A DNA stretch of 64,000 bases. Source: Collybiopsis luxurians FD-317 M1. Lineage: Eukaryota; Basidiomycota; Agaricomycetes; Agaricales; Omphalotaceae. Under the pieces are notes generated by a model, which worked only from the letters and a program-made list of their open reading frames with translations, was not told where the DNA came from and did not search any database. Shown piece by piece: positions 35,093-47,113 of this stretch. Numbering within the stretch: position 1 is the first letter of the stretch; the number at the start of each line of letters is the position of its first letter. The stretch covers positions 891,067-955,066 of the forward strand of contig KN834758.1 in NCBI GenBank assembly GCA_000827265.1, written 5' to 3'. The translations under genes and the position numbers were made by a program.

Positions 35093-35808
35093 CCTCATTG
35101 TTACTTACCATGCTCGAGGCTGTGCTATTTAAATACCAGAGTTGATAACGTACCTACAGTTGATACTTGCGCAGAAAATATTTTGAGCGCATTTCTGGAC
35201 CGTTTATTCTCAAACTTTTTCCTGCACACTAAATTAGAATTACCAAATAGACTTTTGAACTTTTCATGAAATTGTCGAGCTTGAAAATAATCAGGGAATT
35301 TTTCAAGTGTTCAAACAGTGGGTTTTTCCCTTTATCAGCACTGGGAAGCATGAAAAATGCTTGATTTATTTCATGTCTCGGATATTATGTTCTTTATGTC
35401 ATTTTAAAGCATTTGAGCGCCATCCGGGAATTTGCAACAATGTGGATTTCTGTCAAACAAGCGAGGATGGTGAAAACAGTCTTTTCCCATGGGCTTCGGA
35501 AAGCACCGGTCCGAGTATCAACTAACATCCTTTCTCGGGAGACAGCTGGCACAATCTTGAGGGCTCTGAAAATCCTTAAACTTGGTCAATTCAAAGCTTA
35601 GCGCTTAGTATGTATATTTAACATCTCTCAGGTTTGAGCAGAGTCAAGTAAGAATTGCAAAAGTTTTCCTATACCAATATTTTCGTTATCAGCTCTGGTA
35701 CATAGATAGTATTGCTCGCGCTTGTTTATGGAGATAGTATCAATTGATAGCTACCATGAACCCAGGATACTCTGATGTTTCTACAATATTTACTACTCTT
35801 CCATTATA
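35093..35808. other. Convergent intergenic region
   Basis: AT-rich 3' flanks of the AT-hook gene and AP-3 mu. Confidence 0.5.
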
Positions 35809-37636
35809 TTACCATCTCCACTCGATATTACCCGAAGATCGACCTCTGACACCTTTGTAAGGTTTATAGTTTTCTTTGGCATTCGTCACTTTGAGTTGAT
35901 CCACTTTCAGGGCTGAGTATGTATGAGAAGAGATATCGAATCGAATACGAATTGCATGCGAGGGACGTGGGACACGATTTCTAGGACACACTGTGAGGAT
36001 GGCGAGTGCTGTCTCACATAAAATGGAGCTCACGGAGTAGAGAACGAGCCATGCAGCGACCAGCTACTGGAAGGGGGCACAATTGGTATTTCCCATCGTA
36101 ACACCTACAAAGGCATTAGTTTGTAAAGGCATAACGAGGAACAGACAACCGCACCATCCGTTGAGTATCGAAAGACCATGAAGCACCACTCGAAGTCCCA
36201 GATGTATCGAAGTTTCTACTTCCGCCAGCGTTGATAAATCCTCCTCCACCTGTACCGCGTGATACGCTACACCGTATACCACCCGCACCTTGCCCCAAAT
36301 GCATCTCTGCGATAAATTTTTCTAGCGCGTGCGTCGAATATCGCGAGGTAAGGGTTACGTCGAAGGAGCCACCGGAGTCTTCCAGCTCAACATTGGCCTT
36401 GATTGTGAAAGGGAGGGCTACATTGCTTCTGGCTACCGCCTGCGCTTGCGACTGGGACGGAACGGCATGTGAAGAGTACGTGTAGTCCATGAGTGTGAAT
36501 CGACCATCTGGTGGTACGAAGGAGAGGATCTTATCGCGATTCCAGCGTTGTAAACTGTAATGAATGATGAAGAATATGCAGTAGAGATGCTCCGGTGACG
36601 TACCGAATGCAGGGATGTAGAGCACAATCTGATAAAACGTGAGGGTTGCTGAAATTGAGAGAGCAATCGGGCGTTCCTGTCGACCAAGATAAATATGGGA
36701 GGAAAACAACGAGGGGTATGGTTCACACCTGAGAGCTTTGCATTGGCTTCAATCCTCCCTCGGACATTACTGGATACGACAGCGCCATTCCTAGCGGAAA
36801 GTTAGGCATGGTAATGTCGAGCGACTTGACGAGAAAAGTTCACACTTGTTTACAATTGCCTTGAGTTCCTCGACTATGTCAAAATATATTTCATTATTGT
36901 TGTATCGGACACCTGTCTTTCGCCAAGGTAATGGAGAGGAAAATGGGCCCGCTGCAGCTCCTGCACCAAAGCCAGAGTTTATGGTGGAATTAAAATTGGT
37001 CCCGGCTACGCTGAGCAGCTTGTTCAGTAAGGAAGGCGGAATCACAATGTCCCGGAGGGCATTAGAATAGGTTGTCAGAGGGTGGCCCCCGGAATCGAGA
37101 GTCTCCTCGAAGAGCTGACCCGTATGGAACTCAGCAAAAATAGAATGGTAAACAACAAGGCTACGCACTTGATAAACGATGTCAAAGTTATCTTTGACGG
37201 TAGCAGCAGATACTGTTCCAAGGTATTCACGTAGTATATCAATGAAGGTTTGCAGGAAAGCAAATGCTAGCAGTGGGTCCACTATCGAGCAATTAACAGA
37301 GTATTCTTGGTGCAAAGCGTATCCGATGCTCACCATCGCCGCTCACAGGACACAGAATTCTCATATCTCCAACTTCGACATGACAGCACGCGCTTGAGCC
37401 GTTTAGAGCATTGTAAGTTGCCACATAGATCACCGGGTCAATATCTGTAGAGTGTTCTGCTTTTTGAAGAGCGTCGTTCACGGCGTCGATATGCAACAGC
37501 GGGTATGCTGGGGTGCTAGATCGAAAGCCTGACTGTATGATAGGTCGTCTGCATCGGTATTTAGAGCTATTAACGAGCGCAGAGCCATGACATCTTACCC
37601 ATTATTATCCAGTATTATTATCCCATCAAGCCCCAT
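35809..37636 (-). CDS. APM3: AP-3 adaptor complex mu subunit
   Basis: Nine exons (37599..37636, 37334..37548, 37169..37281, 36846..37114, 36729..36790, 36604..36676, 36155..36554, 36034..36104, 35809..35980) encode 470 residues. The longin-type N-terminal domain begins MGLDGIIILDNNGRPIIQSG and includes DPLLAFAFLQTFIDILREYL. GGHPLTTYSNALRDIVIPPS and KTGVRYNNNEIYFDIVEEL lead into the mu homology domain, with RWNRDKILSFVPPDGRFTLM, WSFDTQRMVLRWEIP and a terminal YKPYKGVRGRSSGNIEWRW. AP-3 sorts cargo such as alkaline phosphatase and SNAREs from Golgi or endosomes to the vacuole, and the mu subunit binds tyrosine-based sorting signals. CACGTG lies at 37703..37708, 67 bp upstream of the ATG. Confidence 0.93.
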
Positions 37637-37914
37637 TTTGATGCCCCAGGATGGAAGAGCAAGAAGGACTGGTCACTACGGCGTGCGCGAAAGCTGAAAG
37701 GACACGTGCTGGTGTCAAAGCGTGTCTACGCATGCCTCATTTGGAACTTGCACCTTACACTGTTCCATTCTCTCAAAAGAGCAATTTTTGATTGCAACTA
37801 ACGTAGACAGAGATTTGAGCAGCTCAGTAAGTCCTGTATCTTGCTTGTAGCAAAGTGATGATAACTATTCAAAAGTCTATATATCGTTCTCGAGATATCG
37901 AACGTCCGCCATTG

Positions 37915-39774
37915 TCAAACCTCCGAAACTCGTATAGAAGCTAGCCGCCGCTGAAGTTCGTTGATCAAATTCTCCATATTCCGACCCAAAATCATAGCCT
38001 TCAATTGAACAACCCGAATACCGTGCACCTCTTCGCCAAAATGACTCGGCTCTACCGAACGACTGAGCGCCATAGAGCATATATCCTCAAGTAAATGATC
38101 AACAGGCAGCCTGTATTGAGTGCTATCTATGAAGAGAGTTCGAAGATTCGGCGCTATTGCCACGACAGACATGTCTGTTCGTTGAAGCACGGTGAGGAGG
38201 ACGAATATCTCATCATACATTGTTGCCCCAAACTCGCCCGAATATTCGAACTTTGAGATAGATGGATGATAATTAAGAAAATCTTTAGCAGTTTTCGCTG
38301 GAATGTTTGTAAATATCACATCTTCCAATCGACTATCCGATCGAGCCAATATGCTGGCAAGCTCAGAGAAGCTGGCGATATGTTCGGATGTGACCCGATG
38401 AGAAGTCTGACACCTGAATGACTCCAGACAAGGAAAGAGAAGATTCTTCCATGTTCCCGACCAAAGACATCCCAGTGACACAGAGAGTATCGTGATCGTT
38501 GAGCAGTAAGGATTTGGATCCAAACTTTGAGCAGGTATGGCAGTCAAGCCACTTCGATTTGTGTAATTGTTAGTCATGTAAAACTCCTTCAGCTGAGGCA
38601 TCCGCCTTAAGAAGTTCGCCATTATGATATTACTCGGATTGATGGAACCAACTTGAAAAGTCCGTAAATGCCTAAAATCGCATCGCGAGAATGTACGCCA
38701 CGATATCGAAGATGCTTTGAATACCCGCAAGTTTGGGCAAGATGAGAGTAGTCGCATAGGCAATGCTGAAGTCCCTATATTCATATACTCCAGGATGGGA
38801 ACGACGGAGGCAATTGATCCTCCCGGTATATCCCGAAATGAAGAAAAATCCTCGGGTAGCCCGCTGAGAGCGAGATGAACACGATACCATCGTCCAATAT
38901 TGTTCAACAATTCATCAATCACAGGATGAACTGGAGTTAATCTGGAAACATATTGTCCGGAGAGATAAAGCGTCAACGGAACACTAGCTGAGTGCAAAAT
39001 GTGATAGTGGAAAATATCTATCATCTTTGACGAACGCTCGATGTAATCTACCTCAAGCCGCATTGAATTCCACAAGGTGGGACGAGCAATGATCAAATTC
39101 CGCCAGTAAGAGCATACCCAAGTAAGCTTCAAGGTAGGACAATCCACACTTGTCCCCTTTATTTCGAGGTGAAATTTATGGTGATCCAAAGATCCTCTGT
39201 AAGTACCTGCATATTTCAGCTCGAAAATTTGGTATAGAATTTCCGGTGGGAGTTTTCGGATGGGTGAGATGAGATAACGAACAAATTTTCGATGAGGAAC
39301 TAGATCTTTTTGCAGCGCTCGGAGGCTTGACATTTCTCGAATGTCGCGAGTATAAGTAAAGTTTCTCTCCAGCTCTCGTTCGCACAGAGAGGAAAGCGAA
39401 TCAAGGCCTTTGACATAGGCACTCGTCTGTTCAATCTCGGTATCGGTGCCGGGAAGGTAGCCACTTCGAACCCAAGTCAAAGCGACCCCCTTAAAGGAAT
39501 CATAGACATTTAATTCTTCTCGTATCGGAAACGGAAGAATGCCAGATTCTGATCGCGAAGGACGGTCTTTAACACTCGAAACCTCTAGAACAGGGTCCTG
39601 GATATATGCTTCGGTTCCCTGCTCAAGAGTACTAAACTTGATAGTCGTACTTACTGTATTCCGCCTTGACTTCCGTAGAGCGGTAGGAGTGTTGAGACCG
39701 GTCTGGATGGAGCTATTGGTCGACTGCTACTTCCAGAAATAAAAGATTCAGCATACCTTTCGCGAGTTATTCAT
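37915..39774 (-). CDS. F-box domain protein (intact copy)
   Basis: Three exons (39757..39774, 39655..39723, 37915..39618) encode 596 residues. A charged N-terminal helix (LCERELERNFTYTRDIREM) is followed by the F-box core ISPIRKLPPEILYQIFELKY at about residue 125, then LKLTWVCSYWRNLIIARPTL, the usual basidiomycete F-box plus WRN/RPTLW pattern. The rest consists of irregular Leu-rich repeats. Such proteins recruit substrates to SCF ubiquitin ligases through Skp1; the target is unknown. This family is expanded in Agaricomycetes. Start assignment: the first two small exons are supported by phase and by the parallel layout in the pseudogene next door. Confidence 0.82.
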
Positions 39775-40059
39775 GGAGTATTGCAGGGTTTCAAATGAGC
39801 GAGAGCAGCGATGTTGAGCAAGATTCCGGGTGAAGTCTGTGATGGGTGAAGCTGTAAAAAGTATCTTAATAGCCGCTCGAAATCGACGATGAAGTGTGTT
39901 CGGAATCGTCCCGGAACTTATTGCCTGACGGATAGCAGTGCAAGTCAGCCTATTGATATGAGGCTACAAAGGCAAGCATTGATTATACAGTACCGATGCA
40001 GAACTGCATACATAGAGACTCTGAGTCAAGAGACGTAAAAAAGCACAAAGCTTATCTCC
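39775..40059. other. Promoter region of the F-box gene
   Basis: Duplicated DNA upstream of the F-box gene, matching about 42630-42900 of unit 2. It has no gene. Confidence 0.4.
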
Positions 40060-40360
40060 TATACTATCCCAATCATCCTGAACGGCCTGTAAGCATATCC
40101 TGTGACTGCTAAGGGCTCATCCTTCGCGCCTTCGTGATCTCCCGACTCTCCCAGTGACTAGAGAATAGTACCTAAAGTCTTCGTCAAGAGTACACTGGCA
40201 ACAAGAACTGTCGCAGCATTGTTCATCAAAAACTGCTGACTCGGAAACCCTTTATAATCTCGAGCAAGCACATGGGTCCTGAGGTTGCGGGAGGTGAGTG
40301 ATATTAATAAACATAGATCTTCCAGGTATTGCCCGCTCACGGGGCGGAAGAGTCTCATTC
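40060..40360 (-). pseudogene. Truncated 3' end of an F-box/LRR-like gene
   Basis: The minus-strand frame RDYKGFPSQQFLMNNAATVL followed by TKTLGTIL parallels ESYKGFRQFLKNDIVTVF and MKTLGILF at the end of the gene at 42925..44601. Flanking DNA (CTCGCGCCTTCGT versus TTCGCGCCTTCGT) also matches. Only the last part of exon 3 is present, cut at the duplication border. Confidence 0.65.
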
Positions 40361-43210
40361 TCTAACTTCAACACACCAACACGCTCTTGAATCGTTCGCA
40401 ACATTGTTTTGACTTGCGTCAGAGGGTACGCTGTATTTACAGGGAGTAGCGGGCAATGGACCGTAGTATTTTATCGTTATTAGTCTCCAGGATAGTTCTA
40501 GTACCAACAAGACCCGTGTCGAGACTTCAGGATAGAATTAAATAAGTACAGAAGCTGAACGGGTCCATGCTGGTGTCAAAGTAGGTCCATGCGTACCTCA
40601 CTTGGAAATCGCACCTTACGTTCCACTCTCTCGTTAGAAGACGCTTTCGATCTGCCATGAGTGTAAAGAGAGAGATTCACATTACTCCGTCGTTTCAGAA
40701 TCGACTATCCTTGAGACATAGTCATGGCAGCTGGTCGACAGTCCCCATAACTCGTAATATCAGAGGAACCCGACGCCGAAGTTCCTGGCTCAAACTCTGA
40801 AATTTCCTGCCCAAAATCAAAACCTTCAAATGAGATCCTCGGATAGCGGGTGTCTCTTCTCCACGATTACTCGGCTCTCCCGGTAGGCGGCTGAGAGCCA
40901 TAGAGATATTCTCAGGCAAGTGCCCGGCAGTTGTGTATCTGTAAAAAGGAGTGCTAATGGACAGAGTTTGGAGATTCGGTGCTGTTGCCACGGCGGAGAT
41001 GTCGTTTCGTTGAGGCACGGTGAGGAGGGTGAATATCTCATCATACATTATCGTCCCGAACTCGCCCGAATAATTGAGTTCTGGAGTAGATGGATGAGAA
41101 TCAAGGAAGTCCTTGGCAGATTTCGCCGGAATGTTTGAAAAAGTGACCTTCTCCAACCGACAATTGGATCGGCTAAGGACGCTGGCAAGTTCAGAAAAGT
41201 TGGTCATATGCCGTTGTTCGAATGTGACCAAAGGAGAAGCCTGGCACTTGAATATCTCTAAGCAAGGCAAGAGAAGATTAATCCATGTCCCCGGCCAAAC
41301 ATATCCCAGTGACACAGAAAGTGTTGTGATTTTTGAGCAGTAAGGATTCGGATTCAGGTTTTGAGCAGGTGTGACAGCTAGGCTGCTCCCGTCCGCATCC
41401 TCTTTAATTATGTAAAACTCCTTCAGCTGGGGCATCTGCTTCAAAAGGTCGGCCATTGTGACAGTTTGAGGAAGGATGGAGCCAACTTGAAAAGTCTTTA
41501 ATTGGAGAAAGTTGTGTCCAAAGGATTTTCCCCATTTTATCGACTCAGATGTTTTGAACACCTGCAGTTTGGGGCCGGATAACAGCAGCTTGAGCAGTTG
41601 TACAGGTAATGGTGTGGCTCCTGCTTCTACATACTCCAGGCTGGGAAGGAATGATTCTCCGAATCTATCCTGAATCGAGAAGAACCTCTCTGGTACAAAG
41701 CTTATGAAGAAGCAAACACGATGCCACCGGTCGATGTTGTTCAACAGCGTTTCAACCACAGGATGGACTAAATATTTGAGAGACTTGAGAGGATAGGGTG
41801 CGGAGAGATAGAATGTTAACGGTGTCTTGCCTGATCGTGACACGTAATATTGGAAAAGGTGTAACAGTTTCGGAGAGTCCTCGACGTAGTCTGTGTGCAC
41901 TCGTATCGAATTCCACAAGGTGGGACATCAAACTCCGCCAGTAAGCGCATACCCAAGTAAACTTCAAGGTAGGGCATTTCACAACCACCTTGCGATAATT
42001 TACAGTCTTTATCTCGAGGTGAAATTGACAGTGATCCAAAGATCCGCTATCAGCAGGATCTGAATATCGCACTGGAAGGTGATTGAAGATTTCTAATAGG
42101 ATTTCCGGTGGGATTTTTCGAACGGAAGAGATGAGATCATGAGTAAATTTTCAACGCCGAATTAGATCTTTTCGCAGCCTCCGAAGGTTTGACATCTCTC
42201 GAATACTACGAGAGTAAGTGAGGTTTCTTGCCATCTCCTGTTCGCACCGAGCAGAAAGTGAATCAAGCCCTTTGATATCGGCGCTCATTTGTTCGAGATC
42301 GGCATCGCTGCAGGGAAAGTAGCCACTTCGAAACCAGATCGAAGCGGTCTTCTCAAAGGAATCCCAGACATTCAATTCTTCTCGGAGGAGCAGAAGAATG
42401 TCAGAATGCGATCCTGAAGGAGGGGCTTTGACTTTCGAGGTAGCGTCCTGAACATATGCTTCACTTAATCTTCCTCAAGGGAAATAAACTCGATGATTGT
42501 ACTCACTGTTTTTTGCTTCGTCTTTTTTTGGGCGACAGGGGTGTCGGAACTGGTCTAAATGTGGCTATTCGTATCAACTGCCACTTCCAATTATAAAATC
42601 CTTACCATACCTTTCGCGACTTATTCATGTATTATGGGGACCTGAACAGACGAGAGCGGCGATATTGAGGCTGGTGGGTTCTTGTTCGTGGTGGATAACT
42701 GAAGTGATTGAAAGGCACAATAGATACCCGAAATCTGTCCATCTATCCATCCCCACAGCTTGTTGACTGACGAATAGCAGTGCAAGTCAGCCAGTTGGTA
42801 CAAGGCTGCAAAAGGAATGCATTGTTCATACCGATACAAAACTGCGGAAATACAGACTCGAACGACATAATTATACACAATAGGTGCTTCCTACTACTGT
42901 TATGACCATCCCAAACCACCCAAGTTATAAAGCTTGCGACTGCCGAGAAACCACCCCTCGCGCCTTCGTAATTTCCCAGGTTTCCCAGTAGCTGGAGAAT
43001 GCATCGTGAAATAAGATACCTAACGTCTTCATGGAGGGTATACTGGTAGCAAAGACCGTCACAATATCATTCTTCAAAAACTGTCGAAATCCTTTGTAAC
43101 TTTCTGGGCCCTCGCGTCGCCAGTCCGTACACCTCGGCCGTTCCGGGAAGTCGAGATTTAGTTTGAGATGCTGGAGGTTAGGCATGGCGGCGAGACCATC
43201 CGGTAATGAT
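40361..43210. repeat. Segmental tandem duplication around F-box genes, unit 2
   Basis: Contains a degenerate AP-3 mu 5' fragment (about 40361-40550), the F-box pseudogene and the 3' end of the complete F-box/LRR-like gene. The AP-3 mu part is weakly similar and shortened by about 120 bp. Confidence 0.6.
40722..42628 (-). pseudogene. F-box gene duplicate, inactivated
   Basis: Similar along its full length to the intact copy at 37915..39774, for example the shared segments SGEFGTIMYDEIF, KDFLDSHPSTPELNYSGEFG and MPQLKEFY. At least two clear lesions are visible. CGA has become TGA at 42151..42153, just before the F-box (LIRR-stop-KFTHDLISSVRKIPPEIL). An 8-bp deletion at about 41926/41927 removes part of the LIIARPTLW block and shifts the frame. 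The small upstream exon also differs in length (about 71 versus 69 nt). The downstream 398-codon frame (40722..41918) is still open, so decay is recent. Confidence 0.85.
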
Positions 43211-44601
43211 GTCTACATAGAGCAGTGGAAAGAATGATAGACGGTCATTGGAGCCTTTCACGGAGGACTGGCAAGAAACTCACCAAAGGATCGCAATCCG
43301 AGTTTTTAATGGCTAACGGACGGAAACGGTGCATCTCTAATGCCTCCAAACCCGGAAAGGACGACTTGACTCGAGCAAGCATCGAGCCCTCTTTAACATC
43401 AACAACATAACACAGCTCGAACATTTCCAAATTCGGGAGCTGAATGGTACTCAGGAAACTCAACACCTCGCTGCTCGTCATAACCTTCGAATGAATATTC
43501 GACCATCGCGCACCGAGGACGTCCGGCAATGGAAAAGTCTTCAGCGACAGTTTCCTGAGATTGGCATAGGCTAGGGAATGAAAAACCAAGTCTTTCCCGA
43601 GAAGGTTAGATATGGTCAACGATTCGAGATTGGAGATGTTCCGCGCGATCGAGCCGCTGCCGTGGGACGGGGATACTGTGGCTCCACCAACGCCCTTTCT
43701 GTGAATTGGATACTCTGTGAAGCCGGTAGGAGTTTGGATGTGAAAATCTCGAAGTAGCGGAGCTGAATAAAATATCTTGGTCCAGTCAGATGAGTGCAGC
43801 GGTTCGTGTCCTTGAATAACCAGCCCCCGAAGCTTTGGATAGGTAAACTCCGCAATCAGGTGCAACGCGAGTTCAGCTGGAAGTTCTAAAACTTCAGCCG
43901 ATTCGTGAATTAAGGAGACCAACACCAAGAGATTCGAGAGTTCCACTGAACCTTGCACCCTGTCGCGACGGCCGTATGATTCGGATTCGCGAGGGAAACA
44001 GTCAGTGAACGGGACCCGATATACGAACTTCTGCAGTCGGGAGTACTTCTGGGAAAGACAAAGATCGGCTCGACTGAATTTCTCTTCTGGTCGTCTCCAA
44101 GGACAGTCCCATATCTCGAGACACGTCAAGCTCGAAATACTAAATATAGCACTCAGGAGTGCTGGCCAAGGCCCACGTTCCGCAGAATTTTTCAAACGGA
44201 ACGTTCGTAGCTTTTCCATTCGAGACAAGACTGCAGCTAGGCGTTCGGTTATGTCTGTTGGTTCATCAGTAAGAATATCCCCGGTGGCACTGACATCGAG
44301 TTCGAACACGCTGCAATCGAGGGGTGAGATAAGGAAACCGTAACACGAACGAGGAGGGTCTTACGCACGTTACATGTTGACATAACTTCAGAGGAAGAAT
44401 CTCCTTTCGCTGCCGAATGGTCATATCCCAAGTCCTTTTAAATCTTCGAAATATCACTGGCAAGCACACATCCCTGAGATATCGCGAGGTAAGTGACAAT
44501 GAACGCAAATCTTTCAGGTATTGCTGCTTCGAAGATGAGGCCCTGATCATCTCGAGAACGAGAAAAATGACATCCTCGTTTGAATCTGCTAATCCTCGCA
44601 T
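42925..44601 (-). CDS. F-box/LRR-like protein
   Basis: Three exons (44369..44601, 43284..44310, 42925..43212) encode 515 residues. The donor GTGCGT after exon 1 was chosen over two neighbouring GTAA sites because only it keeps phase (HVTVFELDVSATG). The N-terminus MRGLADSNEDVIFLVLEMIR with SLSLTSRYLRDVCLPVIFRR is F-box-like. The rest has repeated Leu-rich strand-turn units (LSNLLVLVSLIHESAEVLEL, NISNLESLTISNLLG, YANLRKLSLKTFPLPDVLG, LPNLEMFELCYVVD). A role as SCF substrate receptor is inferred. Its 3' end is duplicated at 40060..40360. Confidence 0.78.
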
Positions 44602-44933
44602 AACGGATCGTTCTCTTTCGCTCTGTCCTTTCTGTGCAAGTGGCTCCGTTCTAGGGGGTAAACACGCATTCACCTCATGGCTTACTTTTTAAGTTGCACC
44701 CCCAGCGCTAGACCCGCACATTATCAATCAAGCTAGTATCCAACCACTTGGCGTGAGGTGAGGCGACAACATCGGAAGACAGCTTGAGAAAAGGTGATAA
44801 AACTGTGCCGACTTCTGCGAGAGACAAGAAGCTTTGAATAGTCGCATTGAATTGATTGATATATGTCAGTATATTTGAACAGCAAAAAGAACACGACAAA
44901 GACTTTAAAAACCGGCAAGAGCGAACCAATAAA

Positions 44934-47113
44934 CTATCTTGTCCTAATGATACCTGCATTCACCAACTTCATGATCTTTGCTTTCACAGTAGGGTTCTTC
45001 ATGTGATCCTGGAGTGCTGACGGATCATTCTGAGCTTGTTGCAGAATTTGCTGCATGATAGGGTCACTCATGATACCCTAAACGCGCAAAAGTTCAGAAA
45101 AAGGAAAAGTCAATGAATCAGGCACAAGACCACTCACTGCAACTTCAGGGTCACGCATAGCTCTCTCTAAAGTCTGCTCCTGTGTTTCCTCGCCCCGTTG
45201 TTCGTACAATGCCATTTGGATCTTGTACTCGAGCTGCTTAATCTCGGACGCGTTTTTGTTACCCTCATCATGTAATTCTCCTTCCTGGAGAGCCTCTAGA
45301 GCCTTGGTATGTTCGCGCATTGAAACAAGTATGTTTGCTTTCCGGATATAGGCTTTCACTGCCAAGAGGGGATGAGAATCATTAGCATTCCAAGTATAGA
45401 GCAAAGAAGGTAAATGACGTACCGAACGCAGGATCAACCTCGATAGCTTTATTGACATCCTTGAGCGCCTCTGGGAAAGCTGCGAGCTTAATGTATGCAG
45501 CGGCACGATTGTTGTACCCTCGCGCGTCCGAGGGGTCGCGCTTGATGGCTTCTTCGTACGACTTGACGGCAGCTGCAAAGTTACCCGCTTTAAAGAGGGT
45601 GTTACCCTCCTCACGAGCGACAGCGCTCTTCTCTGGGTCAATATAAGCCATTCGGTCAGCTTCGGCTTTTATCTTCTCAGCCTCCCGCAGTTTATTCAAA
45701 ATGTCCGGTGTCCGATGTTCCGTAAGAGACTTTTCGTAGTACTTGACAGCAGACGGAAGATCACCCTTCTTTTGGTATGAGGAGCCCACACGACCGTAGG
45801 CTTTCGCAATAAGCTTGTAGTCGGCGCGTATCTATAATGCACATAAGACAATCGGATAATCAAAGTATGTTGAAGGCAACTCACGGATCTACCTTCCTCA
45901 ACAGCCTTCTCACATGTCTCAATCGCCTGGTCGTAGTTTCCTTGTTCAAAGAAAACAGCTAGAAAGTGGGTGAGAACGTAAACGAGAAGGGTAAAACACA
46001 GCTGTACTTGCCTCCCAGATTGGTCAAAAATGTGATGTCCTTGGGGTATACATCCCAAGCTTTCTGGAAACATTTCGCAGCTTGATCAAATTCTCTCTTC
46101 TTATAGGCTTCACTGCCGGCTTTCTTTAAATCTTCCGCCTCCTTCTTTGCTTTGGCATCATCATCGTCGATTACTTCTTCCATCTCTACATCTTCTGCTG
46201 GCGGCGGAGCAGGTTTGGAGGAGGAGGAAGCTGAGGGAGGAGGAGATGATGGAGGAGATGGTTCGGACATGCCAGGAGGCATCTCCTCCGAACCTTCGGG
46301 TCGCGAGAATCCTTGCATGTCGATACCCATTAGAGCACCGAGTACATCAATCATTCTGGGGTCGCTCATGTCGACCAAATTAGGATTTTGTTGTATCATT
46401 TGTAACTAATAACGAGTCAGTCCGCGATCATCTGCAACTCTTGGAACAGTAGATTTACCTTTCGGACGAATGCCGAATCAGATAGATGTTTGGATGTGCG
46501 AGGGTTACTGGCGAGTTTTCCGATGAGATTTGGGTCCGAGAACATGCTGGCGAAAGGATTATTTTCTCTTCCTCCGGAACCATCGGTGGCTAGAGAGCAG
46601 AAGTTAATTTGTTCCCCGTACGGATTAGGTTATCTATAGCATACCTTTTGCGTCCTTCACCTCTTGTAAACCTTTTCTCAGCGGGGCGCTGTCTTCAATC
46701 TTCAGACCGTCTTCATACGCGGCGATCGCAGCATCGTAAGACTTTGCGCCATGCAGAGCGGCACCCTTTCGAGCATACCCTTTCGACCAATTAGGATTGA
46801 TTTGGATACACTGAAATCGCGAAGTATTAACTAGATATCGCGACCAAAAGTTGAGAAATCGCGCACCTTTTCGGCATCTTTCAAAGCTTCATCCCAGTTC
46901 CTTTTACCCGAGTATGCAGCACTTCGATTTGAGTATAATACATGGTTGCTGCCATCGATTGCGATTGCTTGAGAAAAGAGGTCGATGGCCTTGTCCCAGT
47001 CTTTAGCGGCAAAAGCTTTATTTCCCTGATCCTTGAGAGCGTTAGCCTAATGGACGACGCAGATTGAGTATCCAAGTGGAAGAAAGAAAAGTAGAATTAC
47101 ACACGTCAGCCAT
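44934..47113 (-). CDS. STI1: STI1/HOP Hsp70-Hsp90 co-chaperone
   Basis: Nine exons (47105..47113, 46867..47046, 46645..46810, 46459..46589, 46012..46405, 45885..45958, 45423..45831, 45138..45358, 44934..45077) encode 575 residues, close to yeast Sti1. Exon 1 codes only MAD. TPR1 starts ANALKDQGNKAFAAKDWDKA. The DP1 region (NPFASMFSDPNLIGKLASNP) follows. TPR2A (GSEAYKKREFDQAAKCFQKA) and TPR2B (EGNTLFKAGNFAAAVKSYEE, VKAYIRKANIL) are complete. DP2 ends the protein (MSDPIMQQILQQAQNDPSAL). The protein bridges Hsp70 and Hsp90 through their EEVD tails in the cytosol. The intron at 45959..46011 has a GC donor (GCAAGT), proven by phase and by the family sequence TNLGAVFFEQGNYD. Confidence 0.95.

Larger units (their letters stand above)
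37371..40360. repeat. Segmental tandem duplication around F-box genes, unit 1
   Basis: Related to about 40361..43210 at an offset of about 2.86 kb through most of its length. It includes the 5' end of AP-3 mu, the intact F-box gene and a truncated 3' end of the F-box/LRR-like gene. GGTGTCAAAG at about 37710 matches about 40573. TAGCAGTGCAAGTCAGCC at about 39931 matches about 42774. The unit 1 and unit 2 border at about 40360 joins the LRR-gene fragment to a degenerate AP-3 mu fragment. Confidence 0.7.
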
